Source of the DNA: Rhodopseudomonas sp. P2A-2r
GTDB lineage: Bacteria > Pseudomonadota > Alphaproteobacteria > Rhizobiales > Xanthobacteraceae
Length of the DNA stretch: 64,000 nt
Assembly (NCBI RefSeq): GCF_026015985.1
Contig: NZ_CP110389.1
Coordinates: 1,520,001 to 1,584,000, forward strand
Reading direction: 5' to 3'
In this document: positions 19,291 through 29,026 of the stretch, in pieces
Position numbering within the stretch: the stretch's first letter is position 1
Layout: the number at the start of each line of letters is the position of its first letter
Notes under the pieces: model-generated
What the model saw: only the letters and a program-made list of their open reading frames with translations
The model's database searches: none
Told to the model about the DNA's origin: nothing
Position numbers and translations under genes: made by a program

Positions 19291-20013
19291 CTACGTGCTT
19301 TTTGGCCGCGGATGATCGAGCTCTTTACCTTCGGCGATGACGAACAATTTGTGGGAATCTCGAAGCACGATTCGCAGGCGCCCTCCTGCGATCAATCCCT
19401 GCAGCTCCCACGCGCTGAGGATCCTGCTTACGGTGTGCAGCGTGGTGCCGGTCATTTCGGCGACATCCTGCCGGCTGATGGGAAAGGCGATCTCGATACC
19501 GCTCTCGACGTTTCGTCCGGCTTGCTTGGCCAGCCGCAGCAGTGCGTGTGCGACGCGTTGTTCGACCTGCTGACCCGACATCTCCATGACCCGTTCTTGG
19601 GAATCCTGCAGCCGGCGGCCGACAGTCTGAAGCATTTGAGCCGAAAGACTGGGGAATTTCGCGATCAGCCGTGGCCACGCTGCGGAAGGCCAGCAAAGTG
19701 CAATGCTGTCAACCACTGCGATTGCCGTTGCCGGGTAGGTATCGAGCGCCAGTGCCTGCGCGACTCCGAAGAGATCGCCGGCCGAGATGTAACGGACCAC
19801 GATCTGCTGGCCCTGCGGGGTGGTCTTCTCGACGCGCAGGTGGCCATGCAGCAGTAGGAAGAACGAGTGGGCATCCGATCCCTGATCAAACACATGGGTT
19901 TCCTTCGGATAGCTAATCGACCGGGCCTCGCGGAGAATTTCGTCGAGATGGTTTGGTTCGAACCCGGCGAGTGCGGGAATATTGGCTGCGATGGAGCGGT
20001 CGAGGATGGCCAT
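19291..20013 (-). CDS. Crp/Fnr-family regulator (NnrR/DNR-like)
   Basis: A 240-residue cyclic-nucleotide-binding-fold regulator. The sensor beta-barrel spans about residues 15-130 (VFDQGSDAHSFFLLLHGHLR, GDLFGVAQAL), followed by a dimer helix and a C-terminal winged helix (ISRQDVAEMTGTTLHTVSRI). The N-terminus lacks the Cys cluster of oxygen-sensing Fnr proteins, which favours the NO/heme-responding NnrR/DNR group. Start MAILDRSI at 20013 fits the family; the open frame continues upstream without a sensible start. It is divergent from nnrS across an interval with a TTG-N8-CAA box and lies 2.5 kb from nosR, so it is the likely activator of the nos and nnrS genes. Confidence 0.85.
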   Translation of the reverse strand: MAILDRSIAANIPALAGFEPNHLDEILREARSISYPKETHVFDQGSDAHSFFLLLHGHLRVEKTTPQGQQIVVRYISAGDLFGVAQALALDTYPATAIAVVDSIALCWPSAAWPRLIAKFPSLSAQMLQTVGRRLQDSQERVMEMSGQQVEQRVAHALLRLAKQAGRNVESGIEIAFPISRQDVAEMTGTTLHTVSRILSAWELQGLIAGGRLRIVLRDSHKLFVIAEGKELDHPRPKST

Positions 20014-20136
20014 AGCGCGAGGTCTCTGAGGTTGCCGGAGCGGTGGAACACTAAAATCCGCTTTGTGGCGAGGCAATCGATGCGGAGGCACTGCCGCGGG
20101 ACGCCTTTTTGATGGGAGGGTGAGTCCGCAGGTTGT

Positions 20137-20150
20137 TTGTGCAGGCGCAA
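20137..20150 (+). promoter_or_regulatory. Crp/Fnr (NnrR-like) box in the nnrS promoter
   Basis: TTG-TGCAGGCG-CAA, centred at 20143.5. A class II activator at -41.5 would place transcription start near 20185, about 44 nt before the chosen nnrS start. The same interval is the promoter region of the divergent regulator gene, so autoregulation is possible. Confidence 0.6.
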
Positions 20151-20228
20151 AGACGAGATGGTGCAGGCGTTTAGACTTCCAACTTGGAATATTGTGGCCG
20201 ACGTCGGCGCAGATTGAAAGGCGATAGC

Positions 20229-21401
20229 TTGCCCATCCCAAGGCGGAAGGATTATCGCGGGCCGGCGTTGTTTTCGTACGGCTTCCGGCCGTTCTTCCTG
20301 CTCGGCTCGCTCTATGCCGGGCTGGCGATTCTGGTCTGGCTGCCGGCATTCTACGGATATCTGAGACTGGGGACGTCGTTTGCGCCACGCGACTGGCACG
20401 TGCATGAGATGCTGTTCGGCTACATCGCGGCCATTGTTGCAGGCTTTCTGCTGACCGCGATCCCGAACTGGACCGGGCGGCTGCCGCTGCACGGCAGGCC
20501 GCTGATGATCCTGTTCTCGGTCTGGGTCGCCGGGCGGGTCGCGGTCAGCGTGTCGGTATGGATCGGCTGGGGAGCCGCGGCGGTGATCGACTGTGGGTTT
20601 CTCGTTCTGCTGGCTGCTGCGGCGGCGCGCGAGATCGTCGCAGGGCGCAAATGGAGCAATCTCAACATCGTGGTGGTGGTCAGTCTGCTCGCGGCAGGCA
20701 ATATTGCATTCCATATCGAGGCGCATGTTTCCGGGCTGGCCGAATACGCCACCCGCGCCGGTATCGCGGTGGTGATCATGCTGGTGTCGCTGATCGGCGG
20801 ACGCATCGTTCCCAGCTTTACCCGCAACTGGCTGGCAAAGCGCGTGCCGGGACGAATGCCTGTTCCGTTCGGTCGGTTCGACATGGTCACGTTGGGGATC
20901 AGCGTTGCCGGATTGGCTACATGGGTGGTCCGTCCGCTTGATCCGCTGGTCGGCATCACGCTATTCGGATGCGGCGCGCTGCACATTTACCGTCTGGCAC
21001 GCTGGGCCGGTTATCGGACATCGAGCGATCGCCTAGTGCTGATTCTGCATCTTGCCTATGCGTTCGTACCGCTCGGCTTCATTCTCGCCGCGCTGAGTGC
21101 GCTGGATTTGGTCGCGCCGAGCGCCGGCATTCATGCCTGGACTGGCGGGGCCATCGGAACCATGACCTTGGCCGTGATGACGCGCGCCACCTTGGGGCAT
21201 ACCGGCCAGCAATTGCGGGCCTCGCTTGCGACGCACCTTGTCTATGCCGCGGTGATCGTGGCGGCGTTGGCGCGTGTCTGCGCGGTGCTGCAGCCGGGAC
21301 ATGCCGGGCTTTTGCTCGCCATCGCCGGCGTTGCATGGGCAGCTGCATTCATCGGCTTTGCTGCAAGCTATGCGCCGGTGTTTTGCCGACGGACGAATTG
21401 A
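20229..21401 (+). CDS. nnrS: NnrS-family membrane heme/copper protein
   Basis: A 390-residue polytopic membrane protein (about 12 helices) of the NnrS family, linked to nitric-oxide stress relief and denitrification. The N-terminus PIPRRKDYRG then FSYGFRPFFLLGSLYAG, the HVHEMLFGYIAA segment and NWTGRLPLHG are typical. TTG at 20229 is chosen because AAAGG lies 7 nt before it and the predicted transcription start leaves little room for the upstream TTG at 20184. It is divergent from the Crp/Fnr regulator and convergent with the ferritin-like gene. Confidence 0.9.
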   Translation: MPIPRRKDYRGPALFSYGFRPFFLLGSLYAGLAILVWLPAFYGYLRLGTSFAPRDWHVHEMLFGYIAAIVAGFLLTAIPNWTGRLPLHGRPLMILFSVWVAGRVAVSVSVWIGWGAAAVIDCGFLVLLAAAAAREIVAGRKWSNLNIVVVVSLLAAGNIAFHIEAHVSGLAEYATRAGIAVVIMLVSLIGGRIVPSFTRNWLAKRVPGRMPVPFGRFDMVTLGISVAGLATWVVRPLDPLVGITLFGCGALHIYRLARWAGYRTSSDRLVLILHLAYAFVPLGFILAALSALDLVAPSAGIHAWTGGAIGTMTLAVMTRATLGHTGQQLRASLATHLVYAAVIVAALARVCAVLQPGHAGLLLAIAGVAWAAAFIGFAASYAPVFCRRTN

Positions 21402-21443
21402 AGGCGGCGGATATCCGTGACCGCCATGGCCTTTGAGATCGCG

Positions 21444-22349
21444 TCATCTCGCCGATGCCGCTGCCATAGTTCGTAGATCGGCGAGCCGGGTGATAGCGTG
21501 GGCGGCGAGCTTCAGCGCAAGTTCCAGCTGGGGTTGATCCTGCGCGTGGTCGGCCTCGTCGAGATAGATTGACGACAGTTGTTCCGCCCGGCGAATGGCG
21601 CGGCACCTGATGTCCTCAATGGTATCGGAATCCGGTGCCATATCTCGCATGGGGGCGGGAACGGGGAGCCGTTCCGTCAGGTCACCTCCCGTCACGGCCA
21701 GCAAATGGCCCCGTTCGATGGCAGGAAGATCCTGCGACCACGCCACAATATCCTTGAGCAGCAGGCTCTCAAGCAGCGCCGCCAGGGGAATTTCGCTGCT
21801 CTTATCCTGCAATCCGTCGCCAGCGGACAAATGCCGCTCGTGCCGCCAGGCGAGGCGGCGTTCGCGGCGCAGTTCATTGCCGTCATTCAGCGCCTCGCGC
21901 GCCATGCTCTCTGCCGCGGCCCGTACCGCGTCGTCTTCCGCGAGAGCGGCAACGTAGGTCCAGAACACGAAACCGCGCTCGCGATGGCGAACTGCAAGCG
22001 CCCACGCGCCATAAGGTGTCGAAAGTGACGAACCGGCGAGCTCGGAGAGCTCCTCGGCTGGGACAAGATCGCTTGGCGCCCATTTCAGGTCGGCCGGGTC
22101 GGGATGCTTGTTTAGCAATGCGACACAGGCTAGGCTGAGGGCGCGCGCGCGTTGAAGCTCGCGCTGTTCCAGTATCACGAAGACGGATCTCACGAGTTTA
22201 AACGACTCGTCGCCAGTTGTTGCGAGTTCGCCGTATCGTCGCGCAGCCGTTTCCGCTTGTTCAAACGCGATCGCGTAAAGCTCTGCTGCGCTCTTTACGG
22301 AGGCGGGCGGCTCGTTCGTCAGCAGCATTTCGGTGCGCATCGTCGTCAT
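21444..22349 (-). CDS. Ferritin/rubrerythrin-like protein, unknown role
   Basis: A 301-residue soluble, largely helical, acidic protein with no signal peptide. A central segment (RERGFVFWTYVAALAEDDAV, then AESMAREALNDGNELRRERR) has the spacing of ferritin-like carboxylate helices, so a di-iron or peroxide role is possible. The resemblance is weak and not all metal ligands can be assigned. It is divergent from nosR across a 126-bp interval with one TTG-N8-CAA box, so it is probably induced together with nos. Confidence 0.6.
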   Translation of the reverse strand: MTTMRTEMLLTNEPPASVKSAAELYAIAFEQAETAARRYGELATTGDESFKLVRSVFVILEQRELQRARALSLACVALLNKHPDPADLKWAPSDLVPAEELSELAGSSLSTPYGAWALAVRHRERGFVFWTYVAALAEDDAVRAAAESMAREALNDGNELRRERRLAWRHERHLSAGDGLQDKSSEIPLAALLESLLLKDIVAWSQDLPAIERGHLLAVTGGDLTERLPVPAPMRDMAPDSDTIEDIRCRAIRRAEQLSSIYLDEADHAQDQPQLELALKLAAHAITRLADLRTMAAASAR

Positions 22350-22389
22350 CTCCTGATCTGCACGATTGCCCCGACCGTGATCGGTGAAT

Positions 22390-22403
22390 TTGTTCTAGCT
22401 CAA
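22390..22403 (+). promoter_or_regulatory. Crp/Fnr (NnrR-like) box in the nosR promoter
   Basis: TTG-TTCTAGCT-CAA, with a symmetric CTAG core, lies between nosR and the divergent ferritin-like gene. Its centre at 22396.5 predicts transcription start near 22438 for a class II site, 38 nt ahead of the nosR start. It probably makes the nos operon dependent on the regulator at 19291. Confidence 0.65.
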
Positions 22404-22475
22404 CGATGAGCCAGGTTCGATCAGTATAAGCGTCTCCAGACACACATATCGCGATTCAGGACAACGACGTTCTGT

Positions 22476-24806
22476 TTGAAAAAACTGGAACAGTCGCCTT
22501 GCGAAGATTCTGCCGTCATTCATGTCCTGTTGGGCTTCGTTCTCACCATTTTGGCGGGAACATTTGCCGTTGAGGCGCGTGCCGCGAGCCGGTTGAGCGA
22601 CTTCGTGGGCAAAGCTGAGCCGGGCGAGCTCGTTCCCGGCGCCAACCGGCTTGGACCGCTGCAGGGCGATCCGGCGATCATGCCGGCGTATAAGGACGAT
22701 CAACTCCTCGGCTTCATCTATCTGAATTCCGATTTTGCCAATGCGATTGGTTATTCCGGCAAGCCGATCCAGCTTCTGGTGGGCATCGATCCGAAGGGCG
22801 TGCTCACCGGCCTCAAGCTGGTGGAGCATAAGGAGCCCATCGTTCTGCTGGGCATTCCCGAAAAGCGGATCCTCGAAGCGGTCAACAAGCTGATCGGCGC
22901 CGATATTGCGGGCGTGGTACGCGGGGCTGCGCCGGCACCGCAGGTCGACATTGTCAGTGGCGCGACGGTCACCGTGCTGGTGATCGGCGACAGCATCGTC
23001 CGCTCCGCAACCAAGCTGATCAAGAGCGGCCGCCTCGGCGCGCCGGGAAGTGCGGTCGCTGGCGCAACGCAGCCAACGGTGACGAAGACCGTCGATACCG
23101 CCAAAGGCGAGGTCCGCGACTGGCAAAGCCTCGTCGGGGACGGCTCGGTGCGCCGGCTTTTCCTGACGGTCGGCGACATCAACCAGGCTTTTGAAAAGTC
23201 GGGCAATGCAGCCGCCGCTGCGCATCCGGAGGAGGGCGAGCCGGACGAAACCTTCATCGATCTGTACCTTGCCGACGTCGCCGTGCCGACCATCGGCCGC
23301 AGCCTGCTGGGCGACGACGGCTACAATCGCCTCGCAGCCAGACTCAAGCCGGGGCAGCAGGCGCTGGTCGTCGCCGGTGCCGGGCGCTATTCATTCAAGG
23401 GGGCGGCCTATGTCCGCGGCGGGATCTTCGATCGCGTCGAGCTGATCCAGGACACCAACAGCATGCGCTTCCGCGACCGCGATCACACGCGGTTGGGAAG
23501 CCTCGCCGCCGAAGGCACGCCGGCCTTTCCCGAAATCGCCCTGTTCGCCGTGCCCGCCGAATTTGCGCTCGATCCGACCGAGCCGTGGGCACTGCAACTG
23601 CTCGTTCAACGCGTGATCAGCACACGTGAGAAGGCCTGGCTCACCTTCGATCTCGGCTACACGCTGCCGGACGCCTATATGAAGCGCGAGACGCCGAAGC
23701 CGGCGGCCGCTGCGCCGACTGCCACGGCAGCGTCGCCCGCCGGAAGAATGTCCGGCGATTCCGCACCGTCTTCCGCAGCCGAGGACGAGCCGCTGTGGAT
23801 GAAGATCTGGCGCGGCAACACGGCCAAGATCGGAACGACGATCTTCGCCCTGGGCGCGCTGACGCTGATCTTCTTTTTCCAGAATGCGCTGGTGGCCCGG
23901 CCGCGGCTGTTTGCGTGGGTGCGCCGCAGCTATCTCGTGTTCATCCTGGTCTGGATGGGCTGGTACGCCAACGCCCAGCTCTCGGTCGTCAATGTCCTGA
24001 CCTTCGCCAATTCGCTGCTGACCGGCTTCAGCTGGGAGTATTTCCTGTCGGCGCCGTTGATTTTTCTGCTGTGGGCCTCGATTGCGGCGGGGCTGCTGTT
24101 CTGGGGGCGTGGGCCGTTCTGCGGCTGGCTGTGTCCGTTCGGCGCGTTGCAGGAGCTGCTAAACAACATCGCCCAGGCGGTGAAGATTCCGCAGTACCGC
24201 TTGCCCTGGGGCCTGCACGAGCGGCTGTGGCCGATCAAGTACATCATCTTCCTCGGCCTGTTCGGCATGTCGCTGTACTCGACCGCCTTTGCCGAGCAGC
24301 TGGCCGAGGTGGAGCCGTTCAAGACCGCGATCGTGCTGAAGTTCGCACGCGAGTGGCCCTACGTCATCTATGCCCTCACGGTGCTGTCCGCTGGCCTGTT
24401 TGTCGAGCGCTTCTTCTGCCGTTACATGTGCCCGCTCGGCGCGGCACTGGCCATTCCCGGTCGCATCCGCATGTTCGAATGGCTGCGGCGCTGGCCCGAA
24501 TGCGGCACGCCATGCCAGCGTTGCGCCAAGGAATGCCCGGTGCAGGCGATCCACCCCGAGGGGCACATCAACGTCAATGAATGCATCTACTGCATGCATT
24601 GCCAGGAACTGTATTTCGACGATCACCGCTGTCCGCACATGATCCAGGTGCGGCTGAAGCGCGAGAAGCGCGAAGCGCTGTCGTCGCCATCGATGCGTGC
24701 CGGCAAGTCGCCCGGCACCGTCATCACCGCCGGAGGGCGCCCGATCGGGCTGCCTGCCGAGGCCACCAGTCCACCACCAACCGCAAGCCCAGGAGGCTTA
24801 CTATGA
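22476..24806 (+). CDS. nosR: NosR, flavin and iron-sulfur membrane protein for N2O reductase
   Basis: A 776-residue integral membrane flavoprotein that supplies electrons to, and is needed for expression of, nitrous oxide reductase. A signal-like helix is followed by a periplasmic FMN-binding domain with the covalent-flavin motif SGATVTV near residue 160. After a linker come membrane helices, two CxxxCP motifs ([22 protein letters not shown]) and a C-terminal ferredoxin-like part ([26 protein letters not shown]) for two 4Fe-4S clusters. The TTG start at 22476 is the only early start keeping the signal sequence; its ribosome site is weak. Its stop overlaps the nosZ ATG (ATGA). First gene of nosRZDFYLX. 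Confidence 0.96.
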   Translation: MKKLEQSPCEDSAVIHVLLGFVLTILAGTFAVEARAASRLSDFVGKAEPGELVPGANRLGPLQGDPAIMPAYKDDQLLGFIYLNSDFANAIGYSGKPIQLLVGIDPKGVLTGLKLVEHKEPIVLLGIPEKRILEAVNKLIGADIAGVVRGAAPAPQVDIVSGATVTVLVIGDSIVRSATKLIKSGRLGAPGSAVAGATQPTVTKTVDTAKGEVRDWQSLVGDGSVRRLFLTVGDINQAFEKSGNAAAAAHPEEGEPDETFIDLYLADVAVPTIGRSLLGDDGYNRLAARLKPGQQALVVAGAGRYSFKGAAYVRGGIFDRVELIQDTNSMRFRDRDHTRLGSLAAEGTPAFPEIALFAVPAEFALDPTEPWALQLLVQRVISTREKAWLTFDLGYTLPDAYMKRETPKPAAAAPTATAASPAGRMSGDSAPSSAAEDEPLWMKIWRGNTAKIGTTIFALGALTLIFFFQNALVARPRLFAWVRRSYLVFILVWMGWYANAQLSVVNVLTFANSLLTGFSWEYFLSAPLIFLLWASIAAGLLFWGRGPFCGWLCPFGALQELLNNIAQAVKIPQYRLPWGLHERLWPIKYIIFLGLFGMSLYSTAFAEQLAEVEPFKTAIVLKFAREWPYVIYALTVLSAGLFVERFFCRYMCPLGAALAIPGRIRMFEWLRRWPECGTPCQRCAKECPVQAIHPEGHINVNECIYCMHCQELYFDDHRCPHMIQVRLKREKREALSSPSMRAGKSPGTVITAGGRPIGLPAEATSPPPTASPGGLL

Positions 24807-26743
24807 GCGAAAATAGCAGCAACAACGGGAGTGGCTTTAGTCGACGCACCCTGCTCGGGACGACGGCCGTCGCCGCGGGTGTCGGTCTGGCGAGCGGCGT
24901 CGGCCTGTCGGCCACGACGGCCGATGCGCAGACCAAGGCCGCCGCGCCGAAGGCGCCAGCAGCGCGCCCCGCCGTCCAGAAGGCCGAAGTGCTGCCGGGC
25001 GAGCTCGACGAATATTATACGTTCTTCTCCAGCGGCCAGTCGGGCGAGATGCGTATCGTCGGCCTGCCGTCGATGCGCGAACTGATGCGCGTGCCGGTGT
25101 TCAACCGTTGCAGCGCCACCGGCTGGGGCCAGACCAATGAGAGCCTGAAGGTTCTCACCGAAGGCCTGCTGCCGGAGACGCGCGAGTTCCTGAAGACCCG
25201 CGGCGGCACCTACATGAACGGCGACCTGCATCATCCGCATCTGTCGTTCACCGACGGCACCTATGACGGCCGCTACGTGTTCATGAACGACAAGGCCAAC
25301 ACCCGCGTCGCGCGCGTTCGCCTCGACGTCATGAAGTGCGACAAGATCATCGAACTGCCGAACCAGCACACCGTGCATGGCCTGCGCGTGCAGAAATTCC
25401 CGCGCACCGGCTATGTGTTCGCCAATGGTGAGGACGGCGTGCCGCTGCCCAACGACGGCAAGATCCTCGACGACAAGAAGCAGTATCATTCGATCTTCAG
25501 CGCCATCGACGGCGACACCATGAAGGTCGCCTGGCAGGTCATCGTCGACGGCAACCTCGACAACGTCGATGCCGACTACCAGGGCAAGTATGCCTTCGCC
25601 ACCTGCTACAATTCGGAAGAGGGCGTGACCCTCGCCGAGATGACCGCCAACGAGCAGGATTGGGTCACCATCTTCAACATCAAGCGCATTGAAGAGGCCG
25701 TGAAGAAGGGCGACTTCAAGGAGATGAGGGGCGTGCCGGTCATCGACGGCCGCAAGGGGTCAAAGTACACCCGTTACGTCCCGGTCTCCAACAGCCCGCA
25801 CGGCATGAACACCGCGCCCGACGGCATCCACATCGTCGCCGCCGGCAAGCTGTCGCCGACCGTCACGGTGATGGACGTCCGGCTGTTCGACCAGCTGTTC
25901 GACGACAAGATCAAGCCGCGCGACGTCGTGGTTGCCGAACCCGAACTCGGACTCGGCCCGTTGCACACCGCTTATGACGGCAAGGGCAACGCCTATACGA
26001 CGCTGTTCCTCGACAGCCAGGTCGTGAAGTGGAACATCGATCTCGCCAAGCGTGCCTTCAAGGGCGAGAAGGTCAACCCGATCCTGCAGAAGCTCGACGT
26101 CCACTATCAGCCGGGCCACAACCACACCTCCATGGGCCAGACCAAGGAGGCCGACGGAAAATGGCTGATCTCGCTGAATAAGTTCTCCAAGGACCGTTTC
26201 CTCAATGTCGGTCCGCTCAAGCCGGAGAACGACCAGCTGATCGACATCTCCGGCGACAAGATGGTGCTGATCCACGACGGTCCGAGCTTCGCAGAGCCGC
26301 ATGACGCCACCATCGTCCATCGGTCCAAGATCAATCCGGTCTCGATCTGGGATCGTGCCGATCCGATGTTTGCGGACGCGGTCAAGCAGGCCAAGGCGGA
26401 CGGTATCAATCTGGAAGCCGACTCCAAGGTCATCCGCGACGGCAGCACCGTGCGGGTCTATATGACGTCGACCGCCCCGGCGTTCGGTCTGGAGGAATTC
26501 CAGGTCAAGCAGGGCGACAAGGTCACGGTCTACGTCACCAACATCGACGCAGTGGAAGATCTGACCCACGGCTTCTCCATCGTGAATTACGGCATTCAGA
26601 TGGAAGTCGCGCCCATGGCGACAGCATCGGTGACGTTCTCGGCCGACCGTGCCGGTGTCTACTGGTACTATTGTTCGTGGTTCTGTCACGCCATGCACAT
26701 GGAAATGAAGGGCCGCATGCTCGTCGAGCCCAAAACGGTCTGA
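24803..26743 (+). CDS. nosZ: Nitrous oxide reductase (clade I, Tat-exported)
   Basis: A 646-residue periplasmic enzyme reducing N2O to N2. The twin-arginine leader [14 protein letters not shown] marks clade I. The seven-bladed propeller carries the CuZ histidines ([40 protein letters not shown]). The C-terminal cupredoxin domain ends in the CuA motif [12 protein letters not shown] near residue 623. ATG at 24803 is preceded by AGGAGG at 24791-24796 and overlaps the nosR stop. No frameshift and all copper ligands present, so it should be functional. Confidence 0.98.
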   Translation: MSENSSNNGSGFSRRTLLGTTAVAAGVGLASGVGLSATTADAQTKAAAPKAPAARPAVQKAEVLPGELDEYYTFFSSGQSGEMRIVGLPSMRELMRVPVFNRCSATGWGQTNESLKVLTEGLLPETREFLKTRGGTYMNGDLHHPHLSFTDGTYDGRYVFMNDKANTRVARVRLDVMKCDKIIELPNQHTVHGLRVQKFPRTGYVFANGEDGVPLPNDGKILDDKKQYHSIFSAIDGDTMKVAWQVIVDGNLDNVDADYQGKYAFATCYNSEEGVTLAEMTANEQDWVTIFNIKRIEEAVKKGDFKEMRGVPVIDGRKGSKYTRYVPVSNSPHGMNTAPDGIHIVAAGKLSPTVTVMDVRLFDQLFDDKIKPRDVVVAEPELGLGPLHTAYDGKGNAYTTLFLDSQVVKWNIDLAKRAFKGEKVNPILQKLDVHYQPGHNHTSMGQTKEADGKWLISLNKFSKDRFLNVGPLKPENDQLIDISGDKMVLIHDGPSFAEPHDATIVHRSKINPVSIWDRADPMFADAVKQAKADGINLEADSKVIRDGSTVRVYMTSTAPAFGLEEFQVKQGDKVTVYVTNIDAVEDLTHGFSIVNYGIQMEVAPMATASVTFSADRAGVYWYYCSWFCHAMHMEMKGRMLVEPKTV

Positions 26744-26756
26744 GGCAGAAGCGCAA

Positions 26757-28118
26757 GTGCATTTCCTGTCACGCATTGCTCCGGCGGCGATCCTCGCCGC
26801 CGGAATCTCCACCTTCGCCAGCGCGGAGACGCTGAGGGCTGCGCCTGAGCAGCCGCTTCAGGCTGTGCTCGACCGGGCCCAGGACGGCGACGTCGTCGAG
26901 CTCGACGTGGGCGAATACAAGGGCAACTTCCGGATCGATCGCCGTCTGGTGCTAGCGGGACGACCGGGCGTCGTGCTGAACGGCAACGGGGCCGGCAATG
27001 TCGTCACGGTCACCGCGCCTGACGTGACCATCCGCGGCCTTGCGATCAAGGGATCCGGCCGCAACCTGCAAACCATGGATTCCGGGGTGTTCCTCGAAAA
27101 GAGCGCGGAGCGTGCGCGGATCGAAAATAACCGGCTGGACGGCAACCTGTTCGGCATCTACGTGCACGGCGCTGCGGGAACGCGGGTCGAGCACAACGTC
27201 GTCGAGGGCATGCGCGACGGTCGTCTCAACGAGGCCGGCAACGGCGTCTCGCTGTGGAACGCACCCGACGTCACCATCGCCGACAATACCTTCCGCTATG
27301 GTCGCGACGGCATCTTTACGATTTCGAGCCGCAAGGACCGCTTCATCAATAACCGCTTCGAGCACGTGCGGTTCGCGGTCCACTACATGTACACCAACGA
27401 CAGCGAAGTCAGCGGCAACGTCTCCATCGGCAATCACGTCGGCTACGCCATCATGTATTCAAACCGGCTGGTGATCCGCAACAACATCTCCGACCGCGAC
27501 CGCGACTACGGCCTGCTGTTCAACTATGCCAACTATGCCGAGATCGACGGCAACCTGGTGGCCGGCGGCCGGATCGATATTATCGCAGACGCGCGCGACG
27601 AGGGTCCCGACGACGAACGCGGCATGGTGCCTGATGCAAAGCCGGCCGAGGTCCAGCGCAGCGGGCCTGAGAAGTGTGTGTTCATCTACAACACCAACCA
27701 CAACAAGTTTCGCAACAACTGGTTCGAGCGTTGCGGCATCGGCGTGCATTTCACCGCCGGCTCCGAAGGCAACGAAATCACCGGCAATGCCTTCGTCGGC
27801 AACCGCAACCAGGTGAAATATGTCGGCACCCGCGACCTCGACTGGTCGAAGGGAGGGCGCGGCAACTACTGGAGCGACAACCCGGCCTTCGACCTGAACG
27901 GTGACGGCATCGCCGACACCGCCTATCGGCCCAACGACGTGGTCGACCGGGTGTTGTGGACGGCACCGCAGGCCAAGGTGTTGATCAACAGTCCCGCCGT
28001 GCAGGTGCTGCGCTGGGCACAGGCGCAGTTTCCGGCGCTGTATCCCGGCGGCGTCGTCGACACCCGTCCGCTGATCGCCCCGCCGCCGAAGCCGTCTTCC
28101 AGCCGGAGCCTGCAATGA
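26757..28118 (+). CDS. nosD: NosD, periplasmic copper-cluster maturation protein
   Basis: A 453-residue parallel beta-helix protein with signal peptide (FLSRIAPAAILAAGISTFASA) and PbH1/CASH repeats rich in Asn and Gly (DSGVFLEKSA, LFGIYVHGAAGTRVEHNVV, NGVSLWNAPDVTIADN). NosD works with the NosFY transporter to build the CuZ sulfide-copper cluster of NosZ. GTG start 13 bp after nosZ; its TGA overlaps the nosF ATG. Confidence 0.95.
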   Translation: MHFLSRIAPAAILAAGISTFASAETLRAAPEQPLQAVLDRAQDGDVVELDVGEYKGNFRIDRRLVLAGRPGVVLNGNGAGNVVTVTAPDVTIRGLAIKGSGRNLQTMDSGVFLEKSAERARIENNRLDGNLFGIYVHGAAGTRVEHNVVEGMRDGRLNEAGNGVSLWNAPDVTIADNTFRYGRDGIFTISSRKDRFINNRFEHVRFAVHYMYTNDSEVSGNVSIGNHVGYAIMYSNRLVIRNNISDRDRDYGLLFNYANYAEIDGNLVAGGRIDIIADARDEGPDDERGMVPDAKPAEVQRSGPEKCVFIYNTNHNKFRNNWFERCGIGVHFTAGSEGNEITGNAFVGNRNQVKYVGTRDLDWSKGGRGNYWSDNPAFDLNGDGIADTAYRPNDVVDRVLWTAPQAKVLINSPAVQVLRWAQAQFPALYPGGVVDTRPLIAPPPKPSSSRSLQ

Positions 28119-29026
28119 ACCCGACTGTTTCCGTCACTGGCGTCCAGAAGAGCTACGGCGCGGTGAAAGCGCTGCGCGACGTCTCGTTCATGCTCAGCCC
28201 GGGGCGGCTCAGCGCGCTGGTCGGCCATAATGGCGCCGGCAAGACGACGTTGATCAAGCTGATGCTGGGATTGATCCATCCCAATCAGGGCGAGATCCGT
28301 GTGCTCGGCCAGGACCCTGCCGCAGGCGAATTCTCGGCGCGCCGCCAGCTTGGCTATCTGCCGGAGAACGTCGCCTTCAATGCCGCGCTGACGGGGCGCG
28401 AAACCCTGGCGTTCTATGCCCGGCTGAAGCAGCTGGCGCCTTCGACCGGATGGCCGCTGCTCGAGCGCGTCGGCCTCGGCGATGCGGCTCACCGCAGGGT
28501 CGGCACCTATTCCAAGGGGATGCGGCAACGGCTTGGGCTGGCGCAGGCGCTGCTCGGACGGCCGCGCGTGCTGCTGCTGGACGAGCCGACCACCGGGCTC
28601 GATCCGGCGCTGCGGCAGACCTTCTACGAGATCCTCAACGAGCTGCGCGACGACGGCGCAACCGTGTTGATCTCGTCGCATGCGCTCAATGAACTGGAGG
28701 ACCGCGCCGAACACGTCCTCATCATGAACCGCGGCATTCTGGTCGCGCAGGGCACATTGTCCGAGCTGCGCTCGATCTCGCAATTGCCGATCCGCCTGAC
28801 GCTCGATCTGGCGCCCGGCACGACGGGTGCGGCCCCCGCATGGATGGCCGGTGAATCGATCGTTACCCCGCGTGGCTGCGTGTTGCTGGCGCGCGACGAG
28901 GCGCAGAAGATGAAGCTGCTGCGGGCCGCGGCGAACGATCAAAAGGTCACCAACATCGATATCGCCGCGCCGACCCTCGACGACCTCTACGCGCATTTTC
29001 TCAGGACGCAGGAGCAGGCAGCGTGA
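28115..29026 (+). CDS. nosF: NosF, ABC transporter ATPase for CuZ assembly
   Basis: A 303-residue ABC ATPase starting MNPTVSVTGVQKSYGAVKAL. Walker A GHNGAGKTT, Q-loop region LGYLPEN, signature YSKGMRQRLGLAQ, Walker B VLLLDEPTTGLD and switch His ISSHALNE are all present. It energises the NosFY complex with NosD in copper-site biogenesis. The ATG overlaps the nosD stop, and its own stop overlaps the nosY start (GTGA). Confidence 0.95.
   Translation: MNPTVSVTGVQKSYGAVKALRDVSFMLSPGRLSALVGHNGAGKTTLIKLMLGLIHPNQGEIRVLGQDPAAGEFSARRQLGYLPENVAFNAALTGRETLAFYARLKQLAPSTGWPLLERVGLGDAAHRRVGTYSKGMRQRLGLAQALLGRPRVLLLDEPTTGLDPALRQTFYEILNELRDDGATVLISSHALNELEDRAEHVLIMNRGILVAQGTLSELRSISQLPIRLTLDLAPGTTGAAPAWMAGESIVTPRGCVLLARDEAQKMKLLRAAANDQKVTNIDIAAPTLDDLYAHFLRTQEQAA

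Noticed and set aside
20184..20228. TTG at 20184 as the nnrS start
   Set aside because: It would coincide with the predicted transcription start from the 20137 box, adds an Arg-rich tail untypical of NnrS, and lacks a ribosome site; TTG 20229 has AAAGG at good distance.
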